Made by a program: the position numbers and the translations under genes
DNA from: CAZTDU01 sp050248795
GTDB lineage: Bacteria; Pseudomonadota; Gammaproteobacteria; Burkholderiales; SG8-39
Direction of reading: 5' to 3'
NCBI GenBank assembly: GCA_050248795.1
Contig: JBFWRS010000005.1
Coordinates: forward strand, 58,752 to 122,751
DNA: 64,000 nucleotides
Shown here: positions 51,570 through 61,912 of the stretch, in pieces
Numbering within the stretch: position 1 is the stretch's first letter
How the letters are laid out: each line of letters begins with the position of its first letter
Notes under the pieces: model-generated
The model's input: the letters and a program-made list of their open reading frames with translations, nothing else
Told to the model about the DNA's origin: nothing
The model's database searches: none

Positions 51570-53364
51570 GCGTGTGCTCCGGCCCGTCGTGTGGATGTCT
51601 GAGCGTCGCGAGCAGCGCGTCGTAGCTTCCCGAGAACGCGACCCTGCCCTGGTCCAGCCGATGGATGATGTCACATCCCTGCAGCGTCGAGACGCGGTGC
51701 GCGATCAGCACGATGGTCAGGTCGCGCCCAAGCCCGTTGATAGCTTGCATCACCGCAGCCTCGGTATCGTCGTCCAGCGCGCTGGTGGCCTCGTCGAACA
51801 CAAGCACCTTCGCCTGCTTGTAGAGCGCCCTGGCGATTCCTACGCGCTGGCGCTGCCCGCCGGAAAGACGCACGCCGCGTTCGCCGACCAGACCCTCGTA
51901 GCCCATGGGGCCGGCCTCGATGAACTCCGCGATCTGCGCCTGCCGCGCAGCGGCCCGAACGCGCGCCATGTCCACCTGCCCCGGATCGACGCCGAACGCG
52001 ATGTTCTCGGCGAAGCTGGCATCGAGCAGGAAGATCGCCTGCGGCACGTGCGCGATGTTGTGCTGCCAGGCAAGCCGCGCGACGCCGGTCAGCGCTTGCC
52101 CATCGACGCTGATGCGGCCGGAGGCCGGCTCCAGCAGCCCCATCAACAGATCCATCAGCGTGCTTTTCCCGCTGCCGGTTGTCCCGGTCAGTCCTACCCT
52201 CGACCCGCGCGCGATGGCCAGGCTCACGTCGTCCAGTACCAGCGGCGCCGCCGGCTGGTAGCGGAAAGACACCTTGTCCAGGGTGATCTGGTGCTCGAAC
52301 GGCATGGGTGCGACGTCAGCCTGCATGTACGACGACACCGGTTGCCGCAGCAGCACGGCCACGTCGCCCAGCAGTTGGCGGTTCCCCGCCACGTACACCC
52401 AGCCCTGATAGGCCTGCTGCAGCAGGGGCATCAGCCGCTGCGCGCCCAGGGCCAGCGCGCCCAGCGCCGGGATTGCCGCGACAACCCCGCCGCCCGCCGC
52501 GGTCAGGTAGTACGCCAGCAGCGCGATCAGCACCATGCCCAGCGCTTCGACCACGAAGCGCGGGCTGGGGGCGATGAAATTGTTGCTCGCCTGCGCCTGG
52601 CGCATCGGCCAGTCGATCTCGACGAAGCGGCGTGCGAACACGCCCTGCGCCTTGTCCAGCAGCACGTCGCGAATGCCGCCGAGGCCTTCCTGCATCGTCT
52701 GCACGCGGGAATCGTAGGCGCGATTGATAGCCTCGCTGTTGCGCGCGAGGCGCTTGCGGGTGAACGCCGTTACCGCCACGTACACGCCACCGAAGCCGAG
52801 CAGCGCGGCAAGTGCGACCTGCGCATCGATGAACAGCAGCGTGACGACAATGCAAGCTGCCATGAGCACCGCGCTGCAGGTGGTGAGCAGGTTGAACACC
52901 ACCCAGACGACGACATCCACTTTGTTCAGGCCGCCGAGGATGGTGCTGCTGTTGCGCGACACGTGCACCTCGTAAGGCTGGTACAGGCTGCGCCGATACA
53001 CCTCGGCCCCGAGTTCATGGCCGATGCCAAAATTCAGCCTCGCCGTCACATAGATCAGCAGGATGCGAACCGCGCCCGCCGCCACCGCAGCGCCCCCAAA
53101 CAGCAGGGTCAGCGTCCAGCGCAGGTCCTCGTCGCCCGTCAAGCCGAGAAACGAGATCACGCTGCCGACGAACGGCTGCCGCATGGCGAGAACCGGATCG
53201 GTGAGCACGGCGAGGAAGGGCACCACGGCGCCCAGGCTCAGCACCTCGGCCAGCGCGCCGGCAAGCATGAGCCCGATCAGCAGGCCCAGCTGCCCGCGCC
53301 GGCGCGCCGGCAGTCCGCCGAGCAGCGCGCCGATATCCCGGAGCAGCGTGCCCTGGCCGACCAT
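51559..53364 (-). CDS. ABC transporter, PglK/WlaB-like lipid-linked glycan flippase
   Basis: The 601-residue half-transporter has about six helices in residues 25-310, then an ATPase with GTTGSGKST, VPQAIFLLDASFAENIAFG, LSGGQRQR and VLVFDEATSAL. The ENIAFG spacing and the overall layout recall PglK, which flips undecaprenyl-linked oligosaccharides across the inner membrane. No Wzx-type flippase was seen in the window, so this gene is the best candidate for repeat-unit translocation. It overlaps YdcF by TGATG and pseB by 11 bases. Confidence 0.87.
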   Translation of the reverse strand: MVGQGTLLRDIGALLGGLPARRRGQLGLLIGLMLAGALAEVLSLGAVVPFLAVLTDPVLAMRQPFVGSVISFLGLTGDEDLRWTLTLLFGGAAVAAGAVRILLIYVTARLNFGIGHELGAEVYRRSLYQPYEVHVSRNSSTILGGLNKVDVVVWVVFNLLTTCSAVLMAACIVVTLLFIDAQVALAALLGFGGVYVAVTAFTRKRLARNSEAINRAYDSRVQTMQEGLGGIRDVLLDKAQGVFARRFVEIDWPMRQAQASNNFIAPSPRFVVEALGMVLIALLAYYLTAAGGGVVAAIPALGALALGAQRLMPLLQQAYQGWVYVAGNRQLLGDVAVLLRQPVSSYMQADVAPMPFEHQITLDKVSFRYQPAAPLVLDDVSLAIARGSRVGLTGTTGSGKSTLMDLLMGLLEPASGRISVDGQALTGVARLAWQHNIAHVPQAIFLLDASFAENIAFGVDPGQVDMARVRAAARQAQIAEFIEAGPMGYEGLVGERGVRLSGGQRQRVGIARALYKQAKVLVFDEATSALDDDTEAAVMQAINGLGRDLTIVLIAHRVSTLQGCDIIHRLDQGRVAFSGSYDALLATLRHPHDGPEHTHAG

Positions 53365-54143
53365 CAGCTCACCAGTCGCATCAGGCGGTACCAGGCTTCA
53401 CCGAGCAGCTCCCGCATGACGCGATACGACTTCTCCAGTCCATCCGCCGCCGGCAGGTAGTGCAGCACGCCCAGCGGCGCGTCCGCATGGTAGTCAAGCG
53501 GCGCAGGCATGACGTCGAATCCCACCGCGCGGAAGGTGCGCGCGGCGCGCGGCGTGTGCGAGACATCCGTGACCAGGACGACCCTCCGAACATCCAGCTT
53601 CTGCAGCCGCGGCAGCAAGTGCAGCGCGTTCTGCCGCGTGTCGCGGCTGCTGGCTTCCACCACCGCCACGCGCATGCGCAGTTCGGCCTCGATGAACTTC
53701 TGCATCAGCGCCGCCTCGCTGTACCTGCCGCCGAAGGGCGCGCCGCCGGAAACCGCGATCGGCAGGCCCAGCTCCCGCGCCACCCACGCGCCATACCGCG
53801 CCCGCCGCAGCGATGCGTTGTTCAGGCGCTCGCCCTCCGGGTACTCGACGCCACCGAGATCCCTGCCGCCGCCCAGGATCACCACCATCATGTTCTCCTT
53901 CGGGCGCTGCTTCATGGCGGCCAGGTCCAGAGGCGGATACGCGCGCTCGAAGGGCGTGCCGAGCAGGATGCCGACCGCGGGAATCGACAATAGCGTCAGC
54001 AGCGCGAGCGATGTGCCGGCCAGCCAGCGGCCCCAGCGCCGGCTGCCGAACCACAGGCCCAGCGCAATCAGGATCAGCAGCGACGCAGGCGGCAGGATCA
54101 GCGTGGCGACGAGGTTCTTCGCGATCCACGCAAGGCTCTCCAT
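53364..54143 (-). CDS. YdcF/ElyC-like DUF218 membrane protein
   Basis: The 259-residue protein has two N-terminal hydrophobic helices and a DUF218 domain (VILGGGRDLGGVEYPEGERLN, DTRQNA, RVVLVTDVSHTPRAARTF). The family includes ElyC, which affects peptidoglycan and undecaprenyl-phosphate recycling in E. coli. Here it may help lipid-carrier use by the glycan machinery. Both ends overlap neighbours by TGATG. Confidence 0.8.
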   Translation of the reverse strand: MESLAWIAKNLVATLILPPASLLILIALGLWFGSRRWGRWLAGTSLALLTLLSIPAVGILLGTPFERAYPPLDLAAMKQRPKENMMVVILGGGRDLGGVEYPEGERLNNASLRRARYGAWVARELGLPIAVSGGAPFGGRYSEAALMQKFIEAELRMRVAVVEASSRDTRQNALHLLPRLQKLDVRRVVLVTDVSHTPRAARTFRAVGFDVMPAPLDYHADAPLGVLHYLPAADGLEKSYRVMRELLGEAWYRLMRLVS

Positions 54144-55147
54144 CAGCGGTAGTAGCCCCGGTACCAGTCGACGAAGCGCGCGACGCCCTCTTCGACCGGG
54201 GTCGCCGGCTTGAAGCCCACCGCGGCGTCGAGTTCGCGGGTGTCGGCGTACGTTGCCGGCACGTCGCCCGGCTGCAGCGGCAGGAAGTTCTTCTGCGCCG
54301 GCTGGCCGAGCGCGGCTTCCAGCGCTTCGACGTAGCGCATCAGGTTCACCGGCTGGTTGTTGCCGATGTTGTAGATGCGGTAGGGGGCGTTGCTGGCGGC
54401 TGGGTCGGGCGCGCCCGCGTCGAACGCCGGGTCGGCCTCGGCGGGCCTGTCCAGCACGCGGATGACGCCCTCGACGATGTCGTCTATGTAGGTGAAGTCG
54501 CGCGTCATCTCGCCGTTGTTGAAAACGTCGATCAGCTTGCCTTCCAGCATCGCGCGGGTGAAAAGGAAGAGCGCCATGTCGGGCCGGCCCCAGGGGCCGT
54601 ACACGGTAAAGAAGCGCAGGCCGGTGGCCGGCAGCCGGTACAGGTGGCTGTACGCGTGCGCCATCAGCTCGTTGGCCTTCTTGGTGGCGGCGTACAGGCT
54701 GACCGGGTGGTCGACGTTGTCGTGCTCGGAGAACGGCAGCCGCGTGTTGCCGCCGTAGACGCTGGAACTGCTGGCGTACACCAGGTGCTCCACATTGGCG
54801 TGGCGGCAGCCTTCGAGGATGTTCGTGAAGCCCACCAGGTTGCTGTCGACATAGGCGTGCGGGTTGACCAGCGAATAGCGCACGCCGGCCTGCGCGGCCA
54901 GGTGGACGACGCGGGCGGGCTTTTCCGTGGCGAACAGGTCCGCCATGCCGGCGCGGTCGGCGACGTCGATGCGCGCAAGGCGAAAGGGCAGCGCGGACCG
55001 GATGCGGCGCAGCCGCGCTTCCTTCAGGCCGACATCGTAGTAGGCGTTCATGTTGTCCACGCCGATGACCTCGTCGCCGCGCTCGAGCAGGCGCAGCGCG
55101 ACGTGGTTGCCGATGAAGCCCGCGGCGCCGGTGACGAGGACCTTCAC
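54143..55147 (-). CDS. UDP-glucuronate 4-epimerase-like NAD-dependent epimerase
   Basis: The 334-residue enzyme begins KVLVTGAAGFIGNHVALRLL and GVDNMNAYYDVGLKEARL, which is the pattern of UDP-GlcA 4-epimerases (LpsL/GAE/Cap1J). It has SSSSVYGGN and YAATKKANE with the catalytic Tyr and Lys. Next to a TviB-like UDP-HexNAc dehydrogenase it may instead epimerise UDP-GlcNAcA to UDP-GalNAcA as TviC does. The gene is coupled to YdcF by TGATG. Confidence 0.87.
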   Translation of the reverse strand: MKVLVTGAAGFIGNHVALRLLERGDEVIGVDNMNAYYDVGLKEARLRRIRSALPFRLARIDVADRAGMADLFATEKPARVVHLAAQAGVRYSLVNPHAYVDSNLVGFTNILEGCRHANVEHLVYASSSSVYGGNTRLPFSEHDNVDHPVSLYAATKKANELMAHAYSHLYRLPATGLRFFTVYGPWGRPDMALFLFTRAMLEGKLIDVFNNGEMTRDFTYIDDIVEGVIRVLDRPAEADPAFDAGAPDPAASNAPYRIYNIGNNQPVNLMRYVEALEAALGQPAQKNFLPLQPGDVPATYADTRELDAAVGFKPATPVEEGVARFVDWYRGYYR

Positions 55148-55163
55148 GCCCCGCCGCCCACGC

Positions 55164-56458
<1,295 letters not shown>

Positions 56459-56462
<4 letters not shown>

Positions 56463-57433
56463 GCTGCCCGTCCGGTGCCAAGCGCGCGGTCGATTTCCGG
56501 CGCGAGCGCGCGCAGGCCTTCTTCCAGGCCGATGCGGGGATGCCAGCGGGTGGCGAGCATGCGGGCAGAATCCAGCAGCTTGCGCGGCATGCCGTCGGGC
56601 TTCGCGCGGTCCCACTCGATGGCGCAGTCCGCGCCCAGCGCGCGGCGCACCGTGTCGGCGAGTTCGGCGATGCTCATGTCGGTGCTGGATCCGAGGTTCA
56701 CGATCGGCGCGCGCGACGCGGGGAACAGTTCGTCCCACGCGGCGTCGTCCATGTCCAGCAGGTGCAGGCAGCCCGCCGCCATGTCGTCGGCGTGCAGGAA
56801 TTCGCGCCGCGGCGTGCCGCTGCCCCACGCGGTGACCGCCGCGGCGCCGCTGCGCCGAGCGTCGTGGAACTTGCGGATGAAGGCGGAGATCACGTGCGAA
56901 TGCGCCGGGTCGTAGTTGTCGTTGGGGCCGTACAGGCTGGCCGGGATCGGCGCCGCGTAGCGCGTGCCGTACTGGCGATTGTAGGCCCAGCACATTTCCA
57001 CGCCGGCGATCTTGGCGATCGCATACGGGCGGTTGGTGGGCTCCGGCGGCCCGGTGAGGAGGTAGTCCTCCTTCATCGGCTGCGGGCAGTCGCGCGGGTA
57101 GATGCAGTTGGAGCCGAGGAACAAGAGGCGCTGCGCGCCCGCGCGCCAGGCCTCGTGGATCAGGTTGGACTGGATCGCCAGGTTGTCGCGGATGAACTCG
57201 GCCGGCTGCGTGTTGTTGGCCTCGATGCCGCCCACCTTCGCAGCCGCGTCGATGACAATCTGCGGGCGCTCGCGTTCGAAGAAGGCGCGCGTGGGCGCCT
57301 GCTCGGCAAGGTCGAGCTCGGCGTGCGTGCGCAATAGCAGCCTGGTGCAGCCCGCCGCCTGCAGCGCGCGCACGATCGCCGACCCGGCGAGGCCCCTGTG
57401 CCCGGCGACGAAAATCGTGGCGTTCCTGTCCAT
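56459..57433 (-). CDS. fcl: GDP-L-fucose synthase
   Basis: The 324-residue SDR has VAGHRGLAGSAIVR, AAKVGGIEANN, FLGSNCIYPRDCPQPMKE and the catalytic YAIAK with GSGTPRREFLHADDMA. It epimerises and reduces GDP-4-keto-6-deoxymannose made by Gmd to GDP-L-fucose. ATG lies two bases after the stop of the gmd paralogue. Confidence 0.93.
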
Positions 57434-57435
57434 GC

Positions 57436-58386
57436 TCAGCGCTCGTTCTCCAGCATCAGGCGCGCCACCTCGGGCATGCGCACGCTCGCGCGCCAGCCCA
57501 GGCGCCCGGCGGCGCGGCGCGCATCGCCGGCGAAGCCCGGCACGTCGGCGGCGCGCGCAAGCGCGGGGTCGAAGCTTACATGCGCATGCCAGTCCAGGCC
57601 CGCGGCCGCGAACGCCGCGGCGACGAAATCCTCCAGGCTCGCCAGCGTGCCGGTGGCGAGCACGAGATCCTCGGGTGCATCCTGCTGCAGCATGCGCCAC
57701 ATGGCGTCCACGTACTCGGGCGCCCAGCCCCAGTCGCGCCGGATCGCCAGGTTGCCGAGCGACAGGCGTTCGCCGCTGCCCTGGGCGATTCGGCGCGCGG
57801 CGGCAGTGATCTTGCGCGTGACGAAACGCTCGGGCCGCAGCGGCGATTCGTGCTGGAACAGGATGCCGTTGCAGGCGTAGAGACGATACGCATCGCGGTA
57901 GTTCGCCACCTGCCAGTGCGCGGCGGCCTTGGCGGCGGCGTAGGGGCTGCGGGGACGGAACGGCGTGTGTTCGTCGGCCAGCCCGGATGCCACGTCGCCG
58001 AAGCATTCGCTGGAGCTGGCGTTGAAGAAGCGGATCGGCTCGCCGTGGGCGCGCACCGCTTCCAAGAGGTTAAGCGTGGCGACCGCGATGCTGCGAAAGG
58101 TTTCCGCCGGCCGTTCGAAGGACAGGCCCACCGAACTCTGCCCGGAGAGGTTGTACAGCTCCTGCGGCGACCACTTTCGCAGCGTCGCCGCCACGGCCTG
58201 CGGGTCTTCCGGGTCCATGGTTTCCAGCGTCACGCGATCGCGGATGCCCAGCCGGGCGAGGTTCTCGAAGCGCGCGGCCTGTGCGTCGCGCGAGTTGCCG
58301 ATCACCTGGTAGCCCTTGTCCAGCAGCAGCTTCGCCAGGTACGCCCCGTCCTGCCCAGCCACGCCGCAGACCAGGGCGCGGTTCAT
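57436..58386 (-). CDS. GDP-mannose 4,6-dehydratase paralogue
   Basis: The 316-residue enzyme begins ALVCGVAGQDGAYLAKLLL, with SSSECFGD and SPYAAAKAAAHW, the Gmd subfamily pattern. It is shorter than the Gmd at 59279 (365 residues) and more diverged. It might act as a second dehydratase, or as a reductase producing GDP-rhamnose (RMD-like), but the GQDG start favours the dehydratase side. ATG 58386 begins the Rossmann fold; upstream ATGs in the frame add 30 unrelated residues. Confidence 0.8.
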   Translation of the reverse strand: MNRALVCGVAGQDGAYLAKLLLDKGYQVIGNSRDAQAARFENLARLGIRDRVTLETMDPEDPQAVAATLRKWSPQELYNLSGQSSVGLSFERPAETFRSIAVATLNLLEAVRAHGEPIRFFNASSSECFGDVASGLADEHTPFRPRSPYAAAKAAAHWQVANYRDAYRLYACNGILFQHESPLRPERFVTRKITAAARRIAQGSGERLSLGNLAIRRDWGWAPEYVDAMWRMLQQDAPEDLVLATGTLASLEDFVAAAFAAAGLDWHAHVSFDPALARAADVPGFAGDARRAAGRLGWRASVRMPEVARLMLENER

Positions 58387-58444
58387 GGGCGAGGCGCTGT
58401 CGCATCTACACGACCTACAAACTCGTCCAGACCAGGGACGTACT

Positions 58445-58849
58445 TCAATCGCGATCCGGCAGCGCCTTTGGCGCAAGTTGCCGCTGTACGGCCTCGACGA
58501 ACAATCTGGCCTGCTCCACTGCCCATCTGGCCTTGTCGGCAGTGACGCCTTCGTCGGTGTAATCGGCGATCTGGCGGATCTCCGCCGCGCGATTCAGCGA
58601 CTTCCCGAGTTCGATCGGAAGACGCCCGGTCTTCACGAGATGCAGTCCGAAGGCGGCAATCAGGCCGCTATGCGTTCTGGCGACGGTCGGCTCCACCGGA
58701 GCGCCGGACCACTGCAATGCGGCCCTCGCGGCGTCAAACATGCCGTAGTACGCGCGGTTGCACGCACCATCGATATCCCCGGCATCGAGCAGGAGCCTCG
58801 CCGATTCCACGGCGCGAGTCGCCTTGGACATCAATTCATCGGGCTTCAC
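58445..58849 (-). CDS. HEPN-domain protein of an MNT/HEPN module
   Basis: The 134-residue helical protein has ACNRAYYGMFDAARAAL, THSGLIAAFG and AEIRQIADYTDEG, the HEPN (PF05168) pattern. HEPN proteins of this type are the toxin or RNase partner of minimal nucleotidyltransferases. Its ATG overlaps the MNT stop by ATGA. It lies between two GDP-sugar genes on the same strand. Confidence 0.87.
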   Translation of the reverse strand: MKPDELMSKATRAVESARLLLDAGDIDGACNRAYYGMFDAARAALQWSGAPVEPTVARTHSGLIAAFGLHLVKTGRLPIELGKSLNRAAEIRQIADYTDEGVTADKARWAVEQARLFVEAVQRQLAPKALPDRD

Positions 58850-59238
58850 AACCTTACGCCGTCGCGCCCGATGCTTTCAAGCAATGCGGGGTTGCGGTAC
58901 TGCTCGGGATGGGCCCATTCGTCCGCCCACACCGGGAGCGGCTGGATCAGGATCCCGGTCTCGAGAAGCACGTCAAAGGCAATGTCAGCCAGTTCGAGCT
59001 TGGTGTCCAGGAAGCGCTGACGATGCCCACGCAGGATGACTGCGATATCGGCGTCGCTCTCGGGACGATGATCCCGGCGCGCGCGGCTGCCGAACAGAAT
59101 CGCACGCTCGACGTCGTACCGTCGCGTGACCTGGGCGAGGAACGCGCGCGCGGCCCGCTGCGTATCCACGTCGACCTCGATCGTGGGGCCGGCTACGGCT
59201 GTCGGGGCGGGATCCAGGTTCCGGGTAGCGTTGGCCAT
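58846..59238 (-). CDS. Minimal nucleotidyltransferase (MNT), antitoxin
   Basis: The 130-residue protein has GSRARR with G50 and S51 and the metal pair D62 and D64 in ESDADIAVIL, the MNT signature. MNT antitoxins AMPylate or otherwise inactivate their HEPN partner. I take ATG 59238 as start; the frame stays open to 59430 through the next gene, so the exact N-terminus is uncertain. Confidence 0.82.
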   Translation of the reverse strand: MANATRNLDPAPTAVAGPTIEVDVDTQRAARAFLAQVTRRYDVERAILFGSRARRDHRPESDADIAVILRGHRQRFLDTKLELADIAFDVLLETGILIQPLPVWADEWAHPEQYRNPALLESIGRDGVRL

Positions 59239-59278
59239 CTCGGGTGACGGTTTCGGAGGTTGCCCATTCTCGCACCTT

Positions 59279-60376
59279 CTACTCGAAATACCTGTAGGTG
59301 CGATAGCCGCGCTGGCGCGACAGGTGGTCGCGCTCGGCGAGCGACAGGTCTTCGCGCACCATCTCGGCCACCAGTTGGCGCAGCGGCGTGGCGGCGCGCC
59401 AGCCGAGCTTGCGGCGCGCCTTGCGCGCATCGCCGAGCAGCGAATCCACCTCGGCAGGGCGGTAGTAGCGCGGGTCTATGCGCACGATCACCTTGCCGTC
59501 CGCGAGTCCCTGCTCGCGCACGCCCTTGCCGCGCCACGCGATCTTCATGCCCAGCTCGGCCGCCGCCATGCGCACGAAATCGCGCACGCTCGACTGCCTG
59601 CCGGTGGCGATGACGTAATCGTCGGGCGCGCGCTGCTGCAGCATCAGCCACATGGCCTGGACGTAGTCGCGCGCGTGGCCCCAGTCGCGCCGCGCGTCCA
59701 AGTTGCCGAGGTACAGGCAATCTTCCAACCCAAGGCGGATGCGCGCGAGGCCGCGCGTGATCTTGCGCGTGACGAAGGTTTCGCCGCGCACCGGCGATTC
59801 GTGGTTGAAGAGGATGCCGTTGCAGGCGTACAGCCCGTAGGCCTCGCGGTAGTTCACCGTGATCCAGTAGGCGTAGAGCTTGGCGACGCCGTAGGGCGAG
59901 CGTGGGTGGAAGGGGGTCTTTTCGCTTTGCGGCGACTGGCGCGCCTTGCCGTACAGCTCGGACGTGGACGCCTGGTAGAAGCGCGTCTTCTTCTCCAGGC
60001 CGAGGATGCGGATCGCCTCCAGCAGGCGCAGCGCGCCCAGCGCGTCGGACTGCGCGGTGTACTCGGGCTCTTCGAAGGACACCGCGACGTGGCTCTGCGC
60101 GGCGAGGTTGTACACCTCGTCCGGGCGGGTCTTCTGCAGGATGCGCACCAGCGACGAGGCGTCGGTCATGTCGCCGTAGTGCAGCACGAAACGGCGATTC
60201 GCCTTCTGCTGCGCCTCGTACAGGTGGTCTATGCGGTCGGTGTTGAAGAGGGATGCCCGGCGCTTGATGCCGTGCACCGTGTAGCCCTTCTGCAGCAGGA
60301 ACTCGGCCAGGTAGGCGCCGTCCTGGCCGGTGACGCCGGTAATCAGCGCGACGCGGCGCCGGCTGCGGGCTGTCAT
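59279..60376 (-). CDS. gmd: GDP-mannose 4,6-dehydratase
   Basis: The 365-residue SDR has ALITGVTGQDGAYLAEFLL, HGIKRRASLFNTDRI, NLAAQSHVAVSFEEPEYT, the catalytic TSELYGK and SPYGVAKLYAYW, and NHESPVRGETFVTRKI. It converts GDP-D-mannose to the 4-keto-6-deoxy sugar. Length and motifs are standard. The MNT/HEPN module separates it from the gmd paralogue and fcl. Confidence 0.95.
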   Translation of the reverse strand: MTARSRRRVALITGVTGQDGAYLAEFLLQKGYTVHGIKRRASLFNTDRIDHLYEAQQKANRRFVLHYGDMTDASSLVRILQKTRPDEVYNLAAQSHVAVSFEEPEYTAQSDALGALRLLEAIRILGLEKKTRFYQASTSELYGKARQSPQSEKTPFHPRSPYGVAKLYAYWITVNYREAYGLYACNGILFNHESPVRGETFVTRKITRGLARIRLGLEDCLYLGNLDARRDWGHARDYVQAMWLMLQQRAPDDYVIATGRQSSVRDFVRMAAAELGMKIAWRGKGVREQGLADGKVIVRIDPRYYRPAEVDSLLGDARKARRKLGWRAATPLRQLVAEMVREDLSLAERDHLSRQRGYRTYRYFE

Positions 60377-60445
60377 CGGGTGTGACCGGAGCGCAACGGC
60401 ATGGGCGGATCAGCCGAATTCAGCTTGGCGCGCACAGGGCATGTC

Positions 60446-60473
60446 TGTATATTTGCCGCTCGTCCACCTGCAA
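60446..60473 (-). promoter_or_regulatory. Putative promoter of the minus-strand GDP-sugar/Pse operon
   Basis: On the minus strand TTGCAG (60468-60473) is followed after 16 bases by TATACA (60446-60451), directed at gmd (start 60376). The divergent 247-bp gap also feeds the EpsL operon on the plus strand. Confidence 0.5.
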
Positions 60474-60538
60474 GCAGTGTTTCGAAGATGCCGGGACGGG
60501 GTTTTTGCGCCGCAGCATGTTGCGGAAAAGGCACGTTT

Positions 60539-60575
60539 GCAGGGAAAGCTGAGAGAAAGCTTTTGCATTCCCTGC
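60539..60575 (+). promoter_or_regulatory. Inverted repeat in the epsL leader/promoter region
   Basis: GCAGGGAA (60539-60546) and TTCCCTGC (60568-60575) form a perfect inverted repeat with an inner AAAGCT/AGCTTT pair. It lies about 50 bases before the GTG at 60624 and could be an operator or 5' leader hairpin. Confidence 0.4.
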
Positions 60576-60623
60576 TACTGTACTGAAAAATAAAGGCTAT
60601 TCCAACAGGGGCTTGATCTCACC

Positions 60624-61811
60624 GTGAACTGGATGCGCAACCGGATGGCAACCGTAGCAGCGCTCGCGTTCAGCTGCTCGGTCGCGCATGCGCAGTCGGA
60701 CTCCGGTCCGGCCGGCATTCCGGTGGGGCCGATGGTCGCTTACCCCGGCCTCGACATCGCGCATGGCCGCGACAACAACCTGTTCCTGAGCAACGCCAAC
60801 CGGAAGGGGTCGGCGTACACGACGGTCAGCCCGTACGTGAAGCTGGAGGGCAAGACCGGGCCGCACACCTTCGACGTGACCGCGCGCCTGACCGAGGGCC
60901 GCTACCACACCAGCCGCGAGGACGATTACACCGACTGGTCGCTGTCCGGCAACGCCGGACTGGTGTTCAGCGGCCGCGCCAAGCTCAGGCTGCGCGCCGA
61001 GCACACCTACGGCCACGACCCGCGCGGGTCCACCGACCGCCCGGGCGGCAACAGCCCGGACGAATACACCAATACCGGCGTCGACGGCGTGTTCAGCTAC
61101 GGCGCCGAGGGCGCGAAGGGGCGCATCGAGATCGACGCCGGCGCTTTCTCGCGCGAATACCAGAGCAACCGCGCCAACACCGCGGCGAGCGACCGCGACA
61201 CGCGGGTGCTGGGCGGCACGTTCTTCTGGCGCGTGGCGCCGAAAACCGAGCTGCTCGCGGGCACGCAGTTCAGGGACATCGACTACCAGCTTGCCACGTC
61301 CACGCAGAGTTCCACCGAGCAGCGATTCTTCATCGGCGCGAAGTGGGAGGCGACGGCGAAGACCTCGGGCACGGTGAAGTTCGGCCGCCTCGCCAAGCGG
61401 TTCGATTCGAGCGCCAGGGCGGATTTCTCCACTAACACCAGCTGGGAGGCCGGCATCCGCTGGAGCCCGCTCACCTATTCGGTGTTCGACCTGGCGACCT
61501 CCAAGTCCACCGGCGAATCCTCGGGCGTGGGCGACTTCCTGCTGACCAAGAACCACACCCTGACCTGGACGCACGCCTGGAACAGCCGCTTCTCGACCGC
61601 GGTGAACGGCGGACTGCGCTACGACGACTTCGAAGGCACCGGCGGCGGGCGCCGCGACAAGACCACCACGCTCGGTGCCAAGGCCACCTACCAGTGGCAG
61701 CGCTGGCTGAAATTCGGCGCCGAGTACACGCGGTCGGACCGCAAGTCGAACGGCAACGCGCTCGACTACGACCGCGACCTGTTCATGCTGTTCATCGGCG
61801 CGACCCTTTAA
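60624..61811 (+). CDS. epsL: Outer-membrane beta-barrel protein EpsL-like
   Basis: The 395-residue protein starts at GTG 60624 with a signal peptide (ATVAALAFSCSVAHAQS). The rest is a beta-rich barrel with alternating hydrophobic strands, for example HTFDVTARLTEGRYH, SLSGNAGLVFSGRAKLRLRAEH, and ends with a C-terminal Leu-free FMLFIGATL strand. It resembles EpsL (TIGR03014) of methylotroph exopolysaccharide operons. It precedes a Wza-like export gene and a GNVR co-polymerase, which fits a secretion role. Confidence 0.8.
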   Translation: MNWMRNRMATVAALAFSCSVAHAQSDSGPAGIPVGPMVAYPGLDIAHGRDNNLFLSNANRKGSAYTTVSPYVKLEGKTGPHTFDVTARLTEGRYHTSREDDYTDWSLSGNAGLVFSGRAKLRLRAEHTYGHDPRGSTDRPGGNSPDEYTNTGVDGVFSYGAEGAKGRIEIDAGAFSREYQSNRANTAASDRDTRVLGGTFFWRVAPKTELLAGTQFRDIDYQLATSTQSSTEQRFFIGAKWEATAKTSGTVKFGRLAKRFDSSARADFSTNTSWEAGIRWSPLTYSVFDLATSKSTGESSGVGDFLLTKNHTLTWTHAWNSRFSTAVNGGLRYDDFEGTGGGRRDKTTTLGAKATYQWQRWLKFGAEYTRSDRKSNGNALDYDRDLFMLFIGATL

Positions 61812-61867
61812 GCCCTCGGCAGGCCACGGATTTCCCTCTGCTGTCGCGTCGGCGGCGCAGGGGGAAT

Positions 61868-61876
61868 TGCTATACT
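61868..61876 (+). promoter_or_regulatory. Extended -10 promoter before the export gene
   Basis: TGCTATACT (61868-61876) is an extended -10 element (TGN followed by TATACT) 37 bases before the ATG at 61913. No good -35 lies upstream. Confidence 0.45.
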
Positions 61877-61912
61877 TCCGCGCTCGAATTCACGACGGGG
61901 CACGCCCTAAGG

